64,000 bases of DNA from Runella sp. CRIBMP (GCF_009905605.1 NZ_JAAAKZ010000013.1:62001-126000), one strand, 5' to 3'; shown: positions 27,126 through 36,256, counted from the first letter of the stretch. Numbers and translations are program-made. The notes: a model not told the origin generated them from the sequence alone.

Positions 27126-28052
27126 ATGATAGAAAATAAAATAGCAAAACCATTTTTAAAGTGGGCAGGTGGAAAAACCCAGCTCATTTCTGATATTGAA
27201 AAAGCTTTACCAGCAGAAATAACTCAAACAAATTTCACTTACATCGAACCATTTGTTGGAAGCGGAGCAGTTTTATTTTGGATATTAAACAACTTCCCAA
27301 ATTTAAAAAAAGCCGTAATTAACGATATAAACGAAGATTTAATAAATACGTACAAAATCATTGCAAGCAGCCCCAAAGAGTTAATTTCAATTCTCAACAT
27401 TTTGCAAAATGAGTTTCATGGTTTGGAAGGAAATGAAGGTAACAAAAAACTTTATTATTACCAAAAAAGAGAACTATATAATTCAAGGAAAGAAGAACAA
27501 ATAGGACAAGCTGCTTTATTTATTTTTCTCAATCGAACTTGTTTTAATGGCTTGTATAGAGTTAACCGTAAAAATGAATATAATGTCCCAATGGGAGGCT
27601 ACAAAAATCCAACTATTTGCGACAAAGAAAATATTTTGGCAGTGAGTAATGCACTACAAAAAGTTGAAATTTTAAACGGAGATTTTGAGCAAACACTTAA
27701 TTACACAAGCAATAATTCATTATTTTACTTTGATCCACCCTACAAACCTTTGAGTGAAACTTCAAGTTTCAATTCCTATGCTAAAGACGACTTTAACGAC
27801 CATGAACAAATTAGGTTAAGAGATTTTTGTTCAAAACTTGACATTTTAAATCACAATTGGATTTTGAGTAATTCAGATGTTAAAGGCAAAAATATTAATG
27901 ATAACTTTTTTGATGATTTATATTCAGGCTTTAACATTAAGCGTGTAGAAGCAAGGCGAAATATTAATGCAAATCCTGAGAAAAGAGGTATATTAACAGA
28001 GTTATTAATTACAAATCAAGTAAAAAATCAGAATTATGTCAGAGCAATTTAA
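27126..28052 (+). CDS. dpnM: Dam-type adenine-N6 DNA methyltransferase of a DpnII/MboI-type system
   Basis: 308 residues. It opens with PFLKWAGGKTQLISDIEKALP, the family's SAM-binding motif. It has the FVGSGAVLFWIL block and the catalytic DPPY motif in YFDPPYKPLSE. These match the Dam/DpnM alpha-class enzymes that methylate adenine in GATC. The gene is much more AT-rich than dnaE before it. It is first of four tightly packed genes; the nuclease gene starts inside its last 17 bases. Its role is to protect host DNA from the paired nuclease. Confidence 0.93.
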   Translation: MIENKIAKPFLKWAGGKTQLISDIEKALPAEITQTNFTYIEPFVGSGAVLFWILNNFPNLKKAVINDINEDLINTYKIIASSPKELISILNILQNEFHGLEGNEGNKKLYYYQKRELYNSRKEEQIGQAALFIFLNRTCFNGLYRVNRKNEYNVPMGGYKNPTICDKENILAVSNALQKVEILNGDFEQTLNYTSNNSLFYFDPPYKPLSETSSFNSYAKDDFNDHEQIRLRDFCSKLDILNHNWILSNSDVKGKNINDNFFDDLYSGFNIKRVEARRNINANPEKRGILTELLITNQVKNQNYVRAI

Positions 28053-28875
28053 AATCTTCTTATCACAACTTTCAGAAACCAATGCAACGCTTGATTATTT
28101 TACTGATTTTAAGAAAATAAAGAGTAATATAAACAAAATTTCTATCAAGTTAAACCAATTAAATTACTTACTTGGAAAGGACAATTTAAAAGAAGCTGTT
28201 AACGAACTTTACGAAGAAAACCCGAAAGTTTTCGAGGTTTTAGACATTCTTATTGCTATTCGCAAGAACAAAAGTGCCAAAACCTTCAACAACAAAGGCA
28301 AAATTGTTTTGCTTGACACTTATTTTAATTCGCCCGAATTGATTTTGGAATACATCGAAGAGACAGGGTTAGCCAAAGTTTTTAGAAACAAAGACGTCAC
28401 TAATTTGGTAGATTATGTTTTTGGAATTGAAGTTGGTTTAGATACCAATGCAAGAAAAAACAGAGGTGGTGACAATATGTCAAAAGCCGTTTCACTCATT
28501 TTTGACAAAGCAGAAGTTTTCTATAAAAAGGAAGTAAACAATACTATATTTCCTGAAATTATCAGTTTAGGAGCCGATGTTAAACGATTTGACTTTGTCA
28601 TAAAAACAAAAAAGAAAACTTATTTGATTGAAACCAATTATTACAATAGCGGAGGTTCAAAACTGAATGAAACAGCAAGAGCATATTCAGATGTTTCCCC
28701 AAAAATTAATAAATATGACAATTACGAATTTGTTTGGATAACAGACGGACAAGGTTGGTTCTCTGCAAAGAACAAATTGGAGGAAGCGTATAACATTATA
28801 CCTAGTTTATACAACCTAATAACGCTTGAAAATTTTATAAAAAAAATTCATACAGAAGAAATAGTTAAGTTTTAA
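28036..28875 (+). CDS. dpnII: DpnII/MboI-type restriction endonuclease (GATC)
   Basis: 279 residues. The stretch VKRFDFVIKTKKKTYLIETNYYNSGGSKLNETARAY is the strongly conserved core of DpnII, MboI and LlaDCHI nucleases; its Asp and the ETN segment belong to the PD-(D/E)xK-like active site. It should cut unmethylated GATC in incoming DNA. Its start codon lies within dpnM and its stop codon directly precedes dpnA, so the three genes are translationally linked. Confidence 0.93.
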   Translation: MSEQFKIFLSQLSETNATLDYFTDFKKIKSNINKISIKLNQLNYLLGKDNLKEAVNELYEENPKVFEVLDILIAIRKNKSAKTFNNKGKIVLLDTYFNSPELILEYIEETGLAKVFRNKDVTNLVDYVFGIEVGLDTNARKNRGGDNMSKAVSLIFDKAEVFYKKEVNNTIFPEIISLGADVKRFDFVIKTKKKTYLIETNYYNSGGSKLNETARAYSDVSPKINKYDNYEFVWITDGQGWFSAKNKLEEAYNIIPSLYNLITLENFIKKIHTEEIVKF

Positions 28876-29754
28876 ATGATAAGTCCCTATTTCAAACTTG
28901 ATAAAAAAAACTTCTATCTTCTTCACGGAGATACAAGAGAACTTTTGCCTCAATTTGAGCACAAATTTGATATGATTTTTGCCGATCCTCCCTATTTCCT
29001 ATCAAATAACGGGCTTTCAATTCAAAATGGACAAATTGTAAGCGTAAACAAAGGAAAATGGGATAAATCTGAAGGTTTTGAATTTGTAAATAATTTCAAT
29101 CGACGATGGTTATCTCTAGTTCGTAACAAAATGAAAGACGATGCCACAATTTGGATAAGCGGAACCATTCACAATATTTTTTCTATAGGTCAAATTCTGG
29201 CAGAACTAGATTTTAAAATATTGAATATTATTACTTGGGAAAAACCAAATCCACCACCAAACTTTTCTTGTAGATATTTTACATATTCAACTGAACAAAT
29301 CATTTGGGCAAGAAAAAGTAAAAAAACACCACATTTCTTTAATTATGAATTAATGAAGCAATTAAACGGTGATAAACAAATGAAAGATGTTTGGAAATTG
29401 CCTGCCATTGCTCCCTGGGAAAAATCTTGTGGTAAACACCCAACTCAAAAACCGCTTTCAGTTTTAACAAGGCTGATTCTTGCTTCAACAAAACCAAATG
29501 CATGGATACTTGATCCTTTTACAGGAAGTAGTACGACTGGAATAGCCGCAAACCTTGTAAACAGAAGATTTTTAGGAATTGATCAAGAAAAAGAGTTTTT
29601 GGAAATCAGTAAAATGAGAAGGTTAGAAATTGAAAACAATAAAATTGCAACTTCATACAGACAAAAAATAGGTGGATTTAATGAGAGAAAACATCTTGAA
29701 TACCTCCTACTTGAAGAGCCAATGATTGAATATAAAAATGAACTAATACTATAA
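28876..29754 (+). CDS. dpnA: second adenine-N6 methyltransferase of the DpnII-type system (DpnA-like)
   Basis: 292 residues. The catalytic DPPY motif lies near the N-terminus (MIFADPPYFLSNNG) and the SAM motif near the C-terminus (ILDPFTGSSTTGIAANL), the beta-class order. HPTQKPLSVLTRLI is typical. DpnA-like enzymes methylate GATC and can act on single-stranded DNA, useful during DNA uptake in Streptococcus. Two methylases of different class beside one DpnII-type nuclease is the classical DpnII gene set. The start codon abuts the dpnII stop. Confidence 0.92.
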   Translation: MISPYFKLDKKNFYLLHGDTRELLPQFEHKFDMIFADPPYFLSNNGLSIQNGQIVSVNKGKWDKSEGFEFVNNFNRRWLSLVRNKMKDDATIWISGTIHNIFSIGQILAELDFKILNIITWEKPNPPPNFSCRYFTYSTEQIIWARKSKKTPHFFNYELMKQLNGDKQMKDVWKLPAIAPWEKSCGKHPTQKPLSVLTRLILASTKPNAWILDPFTGSSTTGIAANLVNRRFLGIDQEKEFLEISKMRRLEIENNKIATSYRQKIGGFNERKHLEYLLLEEPMIEYKNELIL

Positions 29755-30594
29755 ATGGGGAATAACGAAACTTGTATACACGGAGGTGTTTCGCCAATAA
29801 GTCTTTTAGTAGATCTACACCATAGCCAAGCAGGCAGTGGTAGACACCGTTGTCCGACTTGTGCATATGAACAAGGTTTTTATTTAGGTAGCAGTGGAAG
29901 TTGGAATTCCTATAAAGAGTTTTCTAAGACCTTAATAGACCCTGAACTTTGTCAATTCGGTTCAGTTGCGCCTACCCATATCTTATCCAATTTAGGTGAA
30001 AACCAAGGCGGGTCTGGCAGGCATAAATGTACCAACTGTGCATTTAAACAAGGATTTGAAGCAGGTGTCTTAAAAAATAAAATTAATGAAATTAGTATTG
30101 AAACTGTTCCTATTCCAACATTTAGGAATAGTGGGGGAAAGATACCTAATACACCTTTAAGTTTTGATTTTATTGAAAAGGAAATTAAAAATAAACACTT
30201 AGGCTTATTGGGAGAACTATTTATTCTTAAAAGTGAAATTGATTTTTTAAAATCTAAAGGTAAAGACGATTTAGCCGACAAAGTTAAGCACGTTTCTGTT
30301 GAAATTGGTGATAGTTTAGGTTATGACATTCTATCTTATGACCTTTTGGGAAATGAAAAGAAGATTGAAGTAAAAACCACTAGAAGCGACATTGCAAGAC
30401 CTTTTTATTTAACGAAAAATGAAATAGACGTTTCTTCTAAAAACCCCAATAGCTACTACCTTTATAGACTTTTTGATTTTGACTCAAATTTACATAAAGG
30501 GAAGTGCTATATAATTTCTGGCGATTTAACCAATTTATTGATTTTAGATGCTTTAGTTTTTATTGCATATCCAAAGCCAAATGAAAGCAAATAA
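29755..30594 (+). CDS. protein with duplicated C-x23-HxCxxC motif and DUF3883/NOV_C nuclease-like domain
   Basis: 279 residues; its ATG directly follows the dpnA stop, so it is the fourth gene of the restriction operon. The first 105 residues hold two copies of one motif with identical spacing: Cys7-x23-His31-x-Cys33-x2-Cys36 and Cys66-x23-His90-x-Cys92-x2-Cys95. Each ends GSGRHxCxxCAxxQGF and looks like a zinc site. From about residue 140 there is a DUF3883/NOV_C-like domain: GLLGELFILKSE, GDSLGYDILSYD, then IEVKTT, giving the D and ExK of a PD-(D/E)xK fold. I infer a DNA-binding or nuclease accessory to the GATC system. It is not part of the classical DpnII set. Function is unproven. Confidence 0.75.
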   Translation: MGNNETCIHGGVSPISLLVDLHHSQAGSGRHRCPTCAYEQGFYLGSSGSWNSYKEFSKTLIDPELCQFGSVAPTHILSNLGENQGGSGRHKCTNCAFKQGFEAGVLKNKINEISIETVPIPTFRNSGGKIPNTPLSFDFIEKEIKNKHLGLLGELFILKSEIDFLKSKGKDDLADKVKHVSVEIGDSLGYDILSYDLLGNEKKIEVKTTRSDIARPFYLTKNEIDVSSKNPNSYYLYRLFDFDSNLHKGKCYIISGDLTNLLILDALVFIAYPKPNESK

Positions 30595-30818
30595 TGTTAA
30601 CGTTTAACAGTGGTACCTCTTAACAACCAGTGACAGAAAAAGCAAAGGCGCCTCATCAGTCTAATAATATGATGGTCGAAGTGCTTTATAGATACATTTG
30701 TACTAAAAAAATCATCAGGTATTCTAGTGTGATTTATACATCGCCAATTCCTAACCATCAATAGCCATTTTAACAAATATTACACCAATAATAAAATTCT
30801 CCCAAGATTGATCGAACA
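30595..30818. other. AT-rich gap after the restriction operon
   Basis: 224 bases without a gene. One TAnnTTTG-like box (TACATTTG, 30693-30700) lies 118 bases before the HD-domain gene but lacks a minus-33 partner. No terminator hairpin is obvious. Confidence 0.4.
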
Positions 30819-31418
30819 ATGCAGACTGACAATCTATTAAAACAGGTAAGCTTCATTAAAGAGATAGACAAGTTGAAATACATTCAGCGTAAAACTAAAT
30901 TATTTAACAGCGATAGGCACGAAAATGACGCTGAACACAGTTGGCATTTAGCAATGATGGCAATTGTGCTGGCCGAACATTCAGACAAACCCATTGACGT
31001 TCTGAAAGTTGTAAAAATGGTTTTAATTCATGACATCGTAGAAATTGATGCTGGCGACACTTTTATTTATGACGCTCAAAAAAACCATACAAATACCGAC
31101 CAAGAACTTATTGCTGCAAACCGAATATTTGGACTTTTACCCGCAGAACAAGCAGAAGAATTTATTGACATCTGGAAAGAATTTGAAGAAGGTGTGACCG
31201 ACGAAGCAAAATTTGCCAAAGCAATGGACCGATTTGAACCATTGCTACAAAATACCTCAAATAATGGCGGTACTTGGACCGAATTTAATGTTCCTTATCA
31301 AAAAGTTTACGATAAGAAAAAAGCAATTAAAAACGGTTCAGCATCCATTTGGAGCTATGCAGAGAACTTAATCAACGAAAGTGTGGAAAAAGGAATCCTC
31401 ATAAAAAAGGTTGACTGA
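30819..31418 (+). CDS. HD-domain hydrolase (HDDC2/YfbR-like)
   Basis: 199 residues. The metal-binding HD pattern is complete: RHENDAEHSWHLAMMA (first His), VLIHDIVEIDAGDTF (His-Asp plus following Glu and Asp) and a later Asp in AMDRFEPLL. The closest family style is the HDDC2/YfbR 5'-deoxynucleotidase group, which removes phosphate from deoxynucleoside monophosphates. Whether that activity holds here is inference. It is transcribed in the same direction as the restriction operon and the arr gene, in an accessory block. Confidence 0.85.
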   Translation: MQTDNLLKQVSFIKEIDKLKYIQRKTKLFNSDRHENDAEHSWHLAMMAIVLAEHSDKPIDVLKVVKMVLIHDIVEIDAGDTFIYDAQKNHTNTDQELIAANRIFGLLPAEQAEEFIDIWKEFEEGVTDEAKFAKAMDRFEPLLQNTSNNGGTWTEFNVPYQKVYDKKKAIKNGSASIWSYAENLINESVEKGILIKKVD

Positions 31419-31568
31419 CCAAGCAGAAAAACTTCGCTAACACGGGTTTTGCATCAGCCAGGATGGCGTGCAAAATTCAACCCTCAGCCGCCACGCTTTG
31501 ATTTCCTCCTGAATGCAAAGAATCAAAACTTTAGCTTAAAAGAAGCCTTTCAAAAACCTAGAACACCA

Positions 31569-32000
31569 ATGCAAACAAACAGCAGTGAAGACAAGCCAGA
31601 CCTAAGTTTACATACATTTTATCATGGAACGAAGGCCAATTTGAAACATGGAGACCTGATTGAGCCGGGATTTAATTCAAACTACGGCAAAGGCAAAAAG
31701 GCCTCTTATGTTTATCTAACCGCCACCTTGGATGCGGCCATTTGGGGAGCTGAACTTGCTTTGGGCGACGCACCCGGCCGAATTTACATCGTAGAGCCAA
31801 CGGGCCCCATAGAAGATGACCCCAATTTGACGGACAAAAAATACCCGGGCAATCCAACCAAGTCTTATCGTACAAAGAGCCCGCTTCGGGTCTCGGGTGA
31901 GGTCACCGATTGGCAGGGACACGCTCCTGAACAGCTAAAAACGATGAAGGAACACCTTGAGCGACTGAAGCAACTGGGGATTGAGGCAATCGAAGATTAA
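31569..32000 (+). CDS. arr: rifampin ADP-ribosyltransferase
   Basis: 143 residues from the ATG at 31569. The frame is open upstream to a TTG at 31449, but the extra 40 residues do not belong to the family. Family features are FYHGTKANLKHGDLIEPGF near the N-terminus, YVYLTATLDAAIWGAELA, and the C-terminal SPLRVSGEVTDWQG. Arr enzymes use NAD+ to ADP-ribosylate the C23 hydroxyl of rifamycins and give resistance; length is normal (138-150). Base composition is less AT-rich than the restriction genes, so it may have a different origin. Confidence 0.92.
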   Translation: MQTNSSEDKPDLSLHTFYHGTKANLKHGDLIEPGFNSNYGKGKKASYVYLTATLDAAIWGAELALGDAPGRIYIVEPTGPIEDDPNLTDKKYPGNPTKSYRTKSPLRVSGEVTDWQGHAPEQLKTMKEHLERLKQLGIEAIED

Positions 32001-32048
32001 GTAAAAATGAACAATAGTGAGCCATTTTCAGACTCACTATTGGCAAAT

Positions 32049-32693
32049 TTAGACACTGGCAATAAATGGCGCTTTTTTAACAAACGTTTGGGTAAACAGC
32101 TGTTGAATAAGAAAATGTGCCAAATCTGTCGCGCTTATTTTGTCCCCAAGACAATCTTCCAAACTGACACGAATTTGACCATATTCGTCGGTTTGTTCAA
32201 TTAAAGGAAGTCTTACTAAAGTCCAATCAACCTCACTATTTGTCAAAATCTCAAATTCAGACTGCTTGTTAGCCGTTGAAATGGGATATTTTTTTCTCAT
32301 CCATTCTGTTGCGAAAGCTGTTTTGGGGCTTTTATTATCCAAAGGAGTATCCACGTTCAGCCCAGTAGTTACGATATAACGATGAACATTATACTTGTTC
32401 ATCGCCTGAATAACATTGGCAGTTGATTCGCTAAAGATGGTAGGTGCACTTGGAGGAATTCCCAAACCTAGTGTGCTAATTACGGCGTGACAACCTTTAA
32501 CCAAGGTATCGACGGTGCTGTAAATCGTTACATCACCCTTAACAACTTCGATAAGTGGGCTATTGATAGGAAAATTATCGGGGTTTCTGAGAAGAATTTT
32601 GAGTTGAAACCCTTGATTTATTAGTTGCTTTACGAGGTATTTCCCTGATTTACCCGTACCGCCAATTACTGCAATTTTTATATTATTTTTCAT
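32049..32693 (-). CDS. NAD(P)-binding protein, NmrA/atypical SDR type
   Basis: 214 residues. The Rossmann motif is IAVIGGTGKSGKYLVKQL (GxxGxxG). The chain KGCHAVISTLGLG and the later YPISTANKQSE suit the atypical short-chain dehydrogenase family (NAD(P)H-binding, SDR_a5/NmrA-like). The catalytic Tyr-x3-Lys is not clearly present, so it may bind cofactor for sensing or carry out a flavin-reductase-like reaction. It runs opposite to arr. The upstream gap (32694-32984, about 290 bases) contains no visible gene. Confidence 0.82.
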   Translation of the reverse strand: MKNNIKIAVIGGTGKSGKYLVKQLINQGFQLKILLRNPDNFPINSPLIEVVKGDVTIYSTVDTLVKGCHAVISTLGLGIPPSAPTIFSESTANVIQAMNKYNVHRYIVTTGLNVDTPLDNKSPKTAFATEWMRKKYPISTANKQSEFEILTNSEVDWTLVRLPLIEQTDEYGQIRVSLEDCLGDKISATDLAHFLIQQLFTQTFVKKAPFIASV

Positions 32694-32984
32694 TCTCGTT
32701 CTTTATAAAATTTGAGCAAACAATTACATCCGTATTTATCCAAATAGACAAAACGAACCAGCAAAAGCCTTTTGGACTTTCGTAACAAGAAGCGTCAATA
32801 TTTTATAAAGAGATTTTAATAGGTCAAAAGTACAAAAAATAGGACATTACACAAGCCGATGGCCTATTACCAAATTATGGGTAACACAAATAAGATGGAA
32901 AGTCAACTACGCTATTCCAAATTGAACTCCTTGCGTAGAGTGTCTGTAATTATACTAATTTAGGGGTGATAATTATTCAAACCT

Positions 32985-35402
32985 ATGATGAAACATAAAC
33001 ACCTCCTTGGACTCCTTTTCGCATCAGGAATCAGCTTTCACCTTCCTGCGCAAAAGGTCATTCCGCAAAGCATTGCCTCCGTTTTTGCCAATGCTGAAAG
33101 CATTACGGGCCGACCAAACTACCTCGATAGTCCTTTCAACACCGCTGGTGACCGGCTCTACATGGTAGGGCATCAAAACGGCACGTTTCCCGATTTGGGC
33201 TGGCACGTCAAAGGCGAAATGGGCGGTATTTGGCATCATCCCATCAAACTCATGGACGGTTTTGAGGCGAGCGTCACCGCCGACGGTGCCACCGTAGCTC
33301 TCACCAAGGCCGATGCGTTTGTCAATTATCCGTTTGGCAACAAACATATTTTCAATACTTTTTCAGAAAAAATAACCGTCGAGCGCCTTCAATTTGTACC
33401 CGATGGAAAAAGTGCGGTCTACGTCGAGTTTTTGGTCAAAAACAAGACCAACAAAAAACTCAATGTGACGCTAGACCTCAAAGCTATTTCCAACCTCATG
33501 CCCGTTTGGCTGGGTGAGCGCACGGGAATGGTGGACGGAAAAGATGCTGCGATTTATCGTTCGGCGGAGAATTTTTGGGTCGCCAAAGACGCCCTCAATC
33601 CATGGTATGCGGTGTATGGTTCTAGCATAAAGGGCACCCCCTCAAGTACTTCAGAAGCCAATCTCACCAAGCCCAATGTCTCAACGACCCACACCCAATA
33701 CACCTTTGAAATCGCGCCCAATGGCGTTTTCAGCTTTCCGTTGATTATTGCGGGGTCTTCCAAAAGCGAAGCCGAGGCCGTTCAGGCCTTTAAGGAAGTG
33801 CGCGAAAATGCCCTTGCGTTTGTTTCAAAAAAGAAAGCAAGATTTGAGCAAATCAATCAAAAATCCCGCATTACGCTCAACGACAAAGAACTTGAAACGG
33901 CGTTTCGTTGGGTCAAATACAACACCGACTGGCTCATCGTCGACGTGGCGGGCCAAGGCCGGGGCGTGAGTGCAGGCCTGCCCGATTATCCGTGGTGGTT
34001 TGGCGGCGACATGGTCTACACCCTCAAAGGACTGATTGCTACTGGCCAAAAGTCGCTGACTTACAGCACGATTGACCTCATCCAGCGCATCTCCGAAAAG
34101 ACCAACGGCAACGGCCGAATCGTTCATGAAGTATCTACCAACGGCGCGGTTTTTAACCCCGGCAACGTCAACGAAACGCCACAATTTGCGTCCCTGATTT
34201 GGGATGTTTTTTGCTGGACGGGCGACCGAGCATTTCTGAACAAATACTTTCCTAGCATTGAAAAAGGGCTAGATTGGCTCCTTAGAGAAAACGACAAAGA
34301 CGGCAATTCGCTGCCCGATGGCTTTGGAATGATGGAGATTCACGGCATGAATTCCGAGATGATTGACGTAGCGGCCTACTCCCAAAAAGGCTTTGCCGAT
34401 GCAGCCCAAATGGCGACGATTTTGGGAAAGAATGCATTGGCAAAAAGCTACCAAGATAAAGCAGACCTCATCAAAGCAAAAATCAATAAAGACTTCTGGG
34501 TGGAAGAATTTGGCTCATATGCTGATTTTATCGGCACGAAAGAACAAGCATTGCATTTGGCCCAAGATGCCATCGTGCGCGCCGATACCCTCAAAAAACC
34601 TTGGGCGGTCAAAGAACTAAAAGACACAAAAGCCAAAATTGAAACTTACGAAGCTGGCCTGAAAAAGGGATTTGTGATGCACCACAACTGGGTCGTCAAT
34701 ACCCCGATGGAAATGGGCATTGCTGACAAAGAAAAGGCCCTTGCCGCGTTGGAAACCGCCAAAAAATTCACCAATCCTTTTGGAATGTTTGTGACGGGAA
34801 TCGACCGCGACGAAACCGCTGGCACCGACGAAGGTTCCTTTGCCGCCCTATCCGACAAAAAAATATTTACCTACACGGGGGCCGTCATGACGCTACCCAC
34901 GGGGGTACAAGCCGTGGCCGAAAACAACTATGGTCGCCCTAATGAGGCCTATAATTTGCTCAAAAAGATGACCAAATCGTTTAGTTACGCGTTTCCCGGC
35001 TCCATTTATGAGGTTTCGCCCGACTACGGTATGATGACCCAAGCATGGAACATGTACGCTTTTGGAGAGCCCATCATCAAGCAGTTTTTTGGCATCAAGC
35101 CCCTCGCCCACCAAAAACAAATCAAGCTTTCGCCGCTGCTCCCTGCGGCCTTGGTAGAAGGAAAAATTGAAAATGTGACTGTTGGAACAAATGAAATTTC
35201 GGTGACGTTCAAACAAACAACGGGCCGCGATACATTTAAAATAAACCAAAAATCAGCCGACTGGGATATCGTTTTGGCCCAGCCCAAAGGCAAATATGCC
35301 CGATGGATTTTGAACGGAAAACCAGTGCAACCCCAAACCGTGGGTGACACAGAGCAGATTTCAGTTTTGGGGAACACTGTTCGTTTAGAGCTTATTAAAT
35401 AA
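32985..35402 (+). CDS. exported six-hairpin glycosidase-like protein (debranching-enzyme-like)
   Basis: 805 residues with a signal peptide ending LPAQ (about residue 22). An N-terminal beta-rich domain (about 30-270) precedes an (alpha/alpha)6-type catalytic region from about 290. GLPDYPWWFGGDMVYTLKGL, TNGAVFNPGNVNETPQFASL, GDRAFLNKYFPSIEKGLDWLL and DKDGNSLPDGFGMME are like amylo-alpha-1,6-glucosidase and trehalase-type enzymes. Acidic residues in these blocks are likely catalytic, but which ones cannot be assigned. The substrate, probably a glucan or oligosaccharide, is unknown. DUF202 and GNAT genes follow closely and may share its transcript. Confidence 0.78.
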   Translation: MMKHKHLLGLLFASGISFHLPAQKVIPQSIASVFANAESITGRPNYLDSPFNTAGDRLYMVGHQNGTFPDLGWHVKGEMGGIWHHPIKLMDGFEASVTADGATVALTKADAFVNYPFGNKHIFNTFSEKITVERLQFVPDGKSAVYVEFLVKNKTNKKLNVTLDLKAISNLMPVWLGERTGMVDGKDAAIYRSAENFWVAKDALNPWYAVYGSSIKGTPSSTSEANLTKPNVSTTHTQYTFEIAPNGVFSFPLIIAGSSKSEAEAVQAFKEVRENALAFVSKKKARFEQINQKSRITLNDKELETAFRWVKYNTDWLIVDVAGQGRGVSAGLPDYPWWFGGDMVYTLKGLIATGQKSLTYSTIDLIQRISEKTNGNGRIVHEVSTNGAVFNPGNVNETPQFASLIWDVFCWTGDRAFLNKYFPSIEKGLDWLLRENDKDGNSLPDGFGMMEIHGMNSEMIDVAAYSQKGFADAAQMATILGKNALAKSYQDKADLIKAKINKDFWVEEFGSYADFIGTKEQALHLAQDAIVRADTLKKPWAVKELKDTKAKIETYEAGLKKGFVMHHNWVVNTPMEMGIADKEKALAALETAKKFTNPFGMFVTGIDRDETAGTDEGSFAALSDKKIFTYTGAVMTLPTGVQAVAENNYGRPNEAYNLLKKMTKSFSYAFPGSIYEVSPDYGMMTQAWNMYAFGEPIIKQFFGIKPLAHQKQIKLSPLLPAALVEGKIENVTVGTNEISVTFKQTTGRDTFKINQKSADWDIVLAQPKGKYARWILNGKPVQPQTVGDTEQISVLGNTVRLELIK

Positions 35403-35419
35403 AAAACAGCCACTACAAA

Positions 35420-35719
35420 ATGGACAACGCTCAAAACAAGGACCTGATTTTACGGGAAAAACTGGCCATCCAACGAACAATTTTGGCCAATCAATCCACC
35501 TTTTTGTCATTTTTGCGCACGTCGATGTATTTTCTAGTGGCTGGGCTCAGCATGAAAAGTCTGTTGAAAATTGAAAGCGCTTTGTCTATTCAACTCCTCT
35601 TCTTTGGGTGTTCATTCATCCTTCTCACCGTGGGTACTATCAACTATTTCAGGCAAAACAAAAAAATAAAGGAAAGTGAAATCCACATTGGCAATTACCA
35701 AAAAGAGCATCTCGAATAA
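35420..35719 (+). CDS. DUF202 membrane protein
   Basis: 99 residues. The N-terminal REKLAIQRTILANQSTFLSFLRTSMYF block is diagnostic of DUF202 (YidH-like) proteins. Two hydrophobic spans follow (about 34-55 and 61-78), then a charged tail. Function is not known for the family. It starts 17 bases after the glycosidase-like gene. Confidence 0.85.
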   Translation: MDNAQNKDLILREKLAIQRTILANQSTFLSFLRTSMYFLVAGLSMKSLLKIESALSIQLLFFGCSFILLTVGTINYFRQNKKIKESEIHIGNYQKEHLE

Positions 35720-35730
35720 ATACCCATCCA

Positions 35731-36186
35731 ATGGAGATAAGAAAATACAAAAGTGCTGATCAAGAACAGGTTATCCAACTCCTACGTCTCAACACCCCCG
35801 AGTATTTTTCGCCCGACGAGGAGGAAGATTTAGTGTATTATTTAGCGCACCACGTCGAATATTATTACGGGGTGGAAATAGACGGCGTAGTTGTTGGTTG
35901 CGGCGGCATTAATCTCGCCGACGACGGCATCACGGCCAAATTATCCTGGGATATTGTACATCCTGACCACCAAGGAAAAGGCATTGGCAGTGCTTTGACA
36001 AAGTACAGAATCGAAAGAATCAGGGAAATGGAAGGGATAAAAACCATTTCCGTCCGAACGTCGCAACTTGTGTATCCTTTTTATCAAAAATTCGGTCTCG
36101 AACTCAAAGAAATCGTGGAAGATTTTTGGGCCGAAGGCTTCGATATGTACCGCATGGAATGTGATTTAGACATGGCCCAACCCTAA
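35731..36186 (+). CDS. GNAT family N-acetyltransferase
   Basis: 151 residues. It opens MEIRKYKSADQEQVIQLL, and the acetyl-CoA loop HPDHQGKGIGSALTKYR and the VYPFYQKFG block are intact. The acceptor is unknown. It begins 11 bases after the DUF202 gene, so it is probably the last gene of a short run. Confidence 0.87.
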   Translation: MEIRKYKSADQEQVIQLLRLNTPEYFSPDEEEDLVYYLAHHVEYYYGVEIDGVVVGCGGINLADDGITAKLSWDIVHPDHQGKGIGSALTKYRIERIREMEGIKTISVRTSQLVYPFYQKFGLELKEIVEDFWAEGFDMYRMECDLDMAQP

Positions 36187-36192
36187 ACTTAC

Positions 36193-36244
36193 TCACGCAA
36201 AGTCACGAAAAACAGACTCTTTGCACCTCTGCGACTTTGCATGA
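36193..36244. terminator. inverted repeat between convergent genes
   Basis: Arms TCACGCAAAGTC (36193-36204) and GACTTTGCATGA (36233-36244) pair over 12 positions with one mismatch. It sits between the stop codons of the GNAT gene and the opposing amidohydrolase gene. The core GCAAAG/CTTTGC resembles the lut terminator. Confidence 0.45.
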
Positions 36245-36256
36245 GAATTGGGCACC

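Noticed and set aside
31419-31568. Possible integron attC-like or N-terminal extension sequence before arr
   Set aside because: No paired core sites of attC type could be identified, and the in-frame extension from the TTG at 31449 does not match the Arr family.
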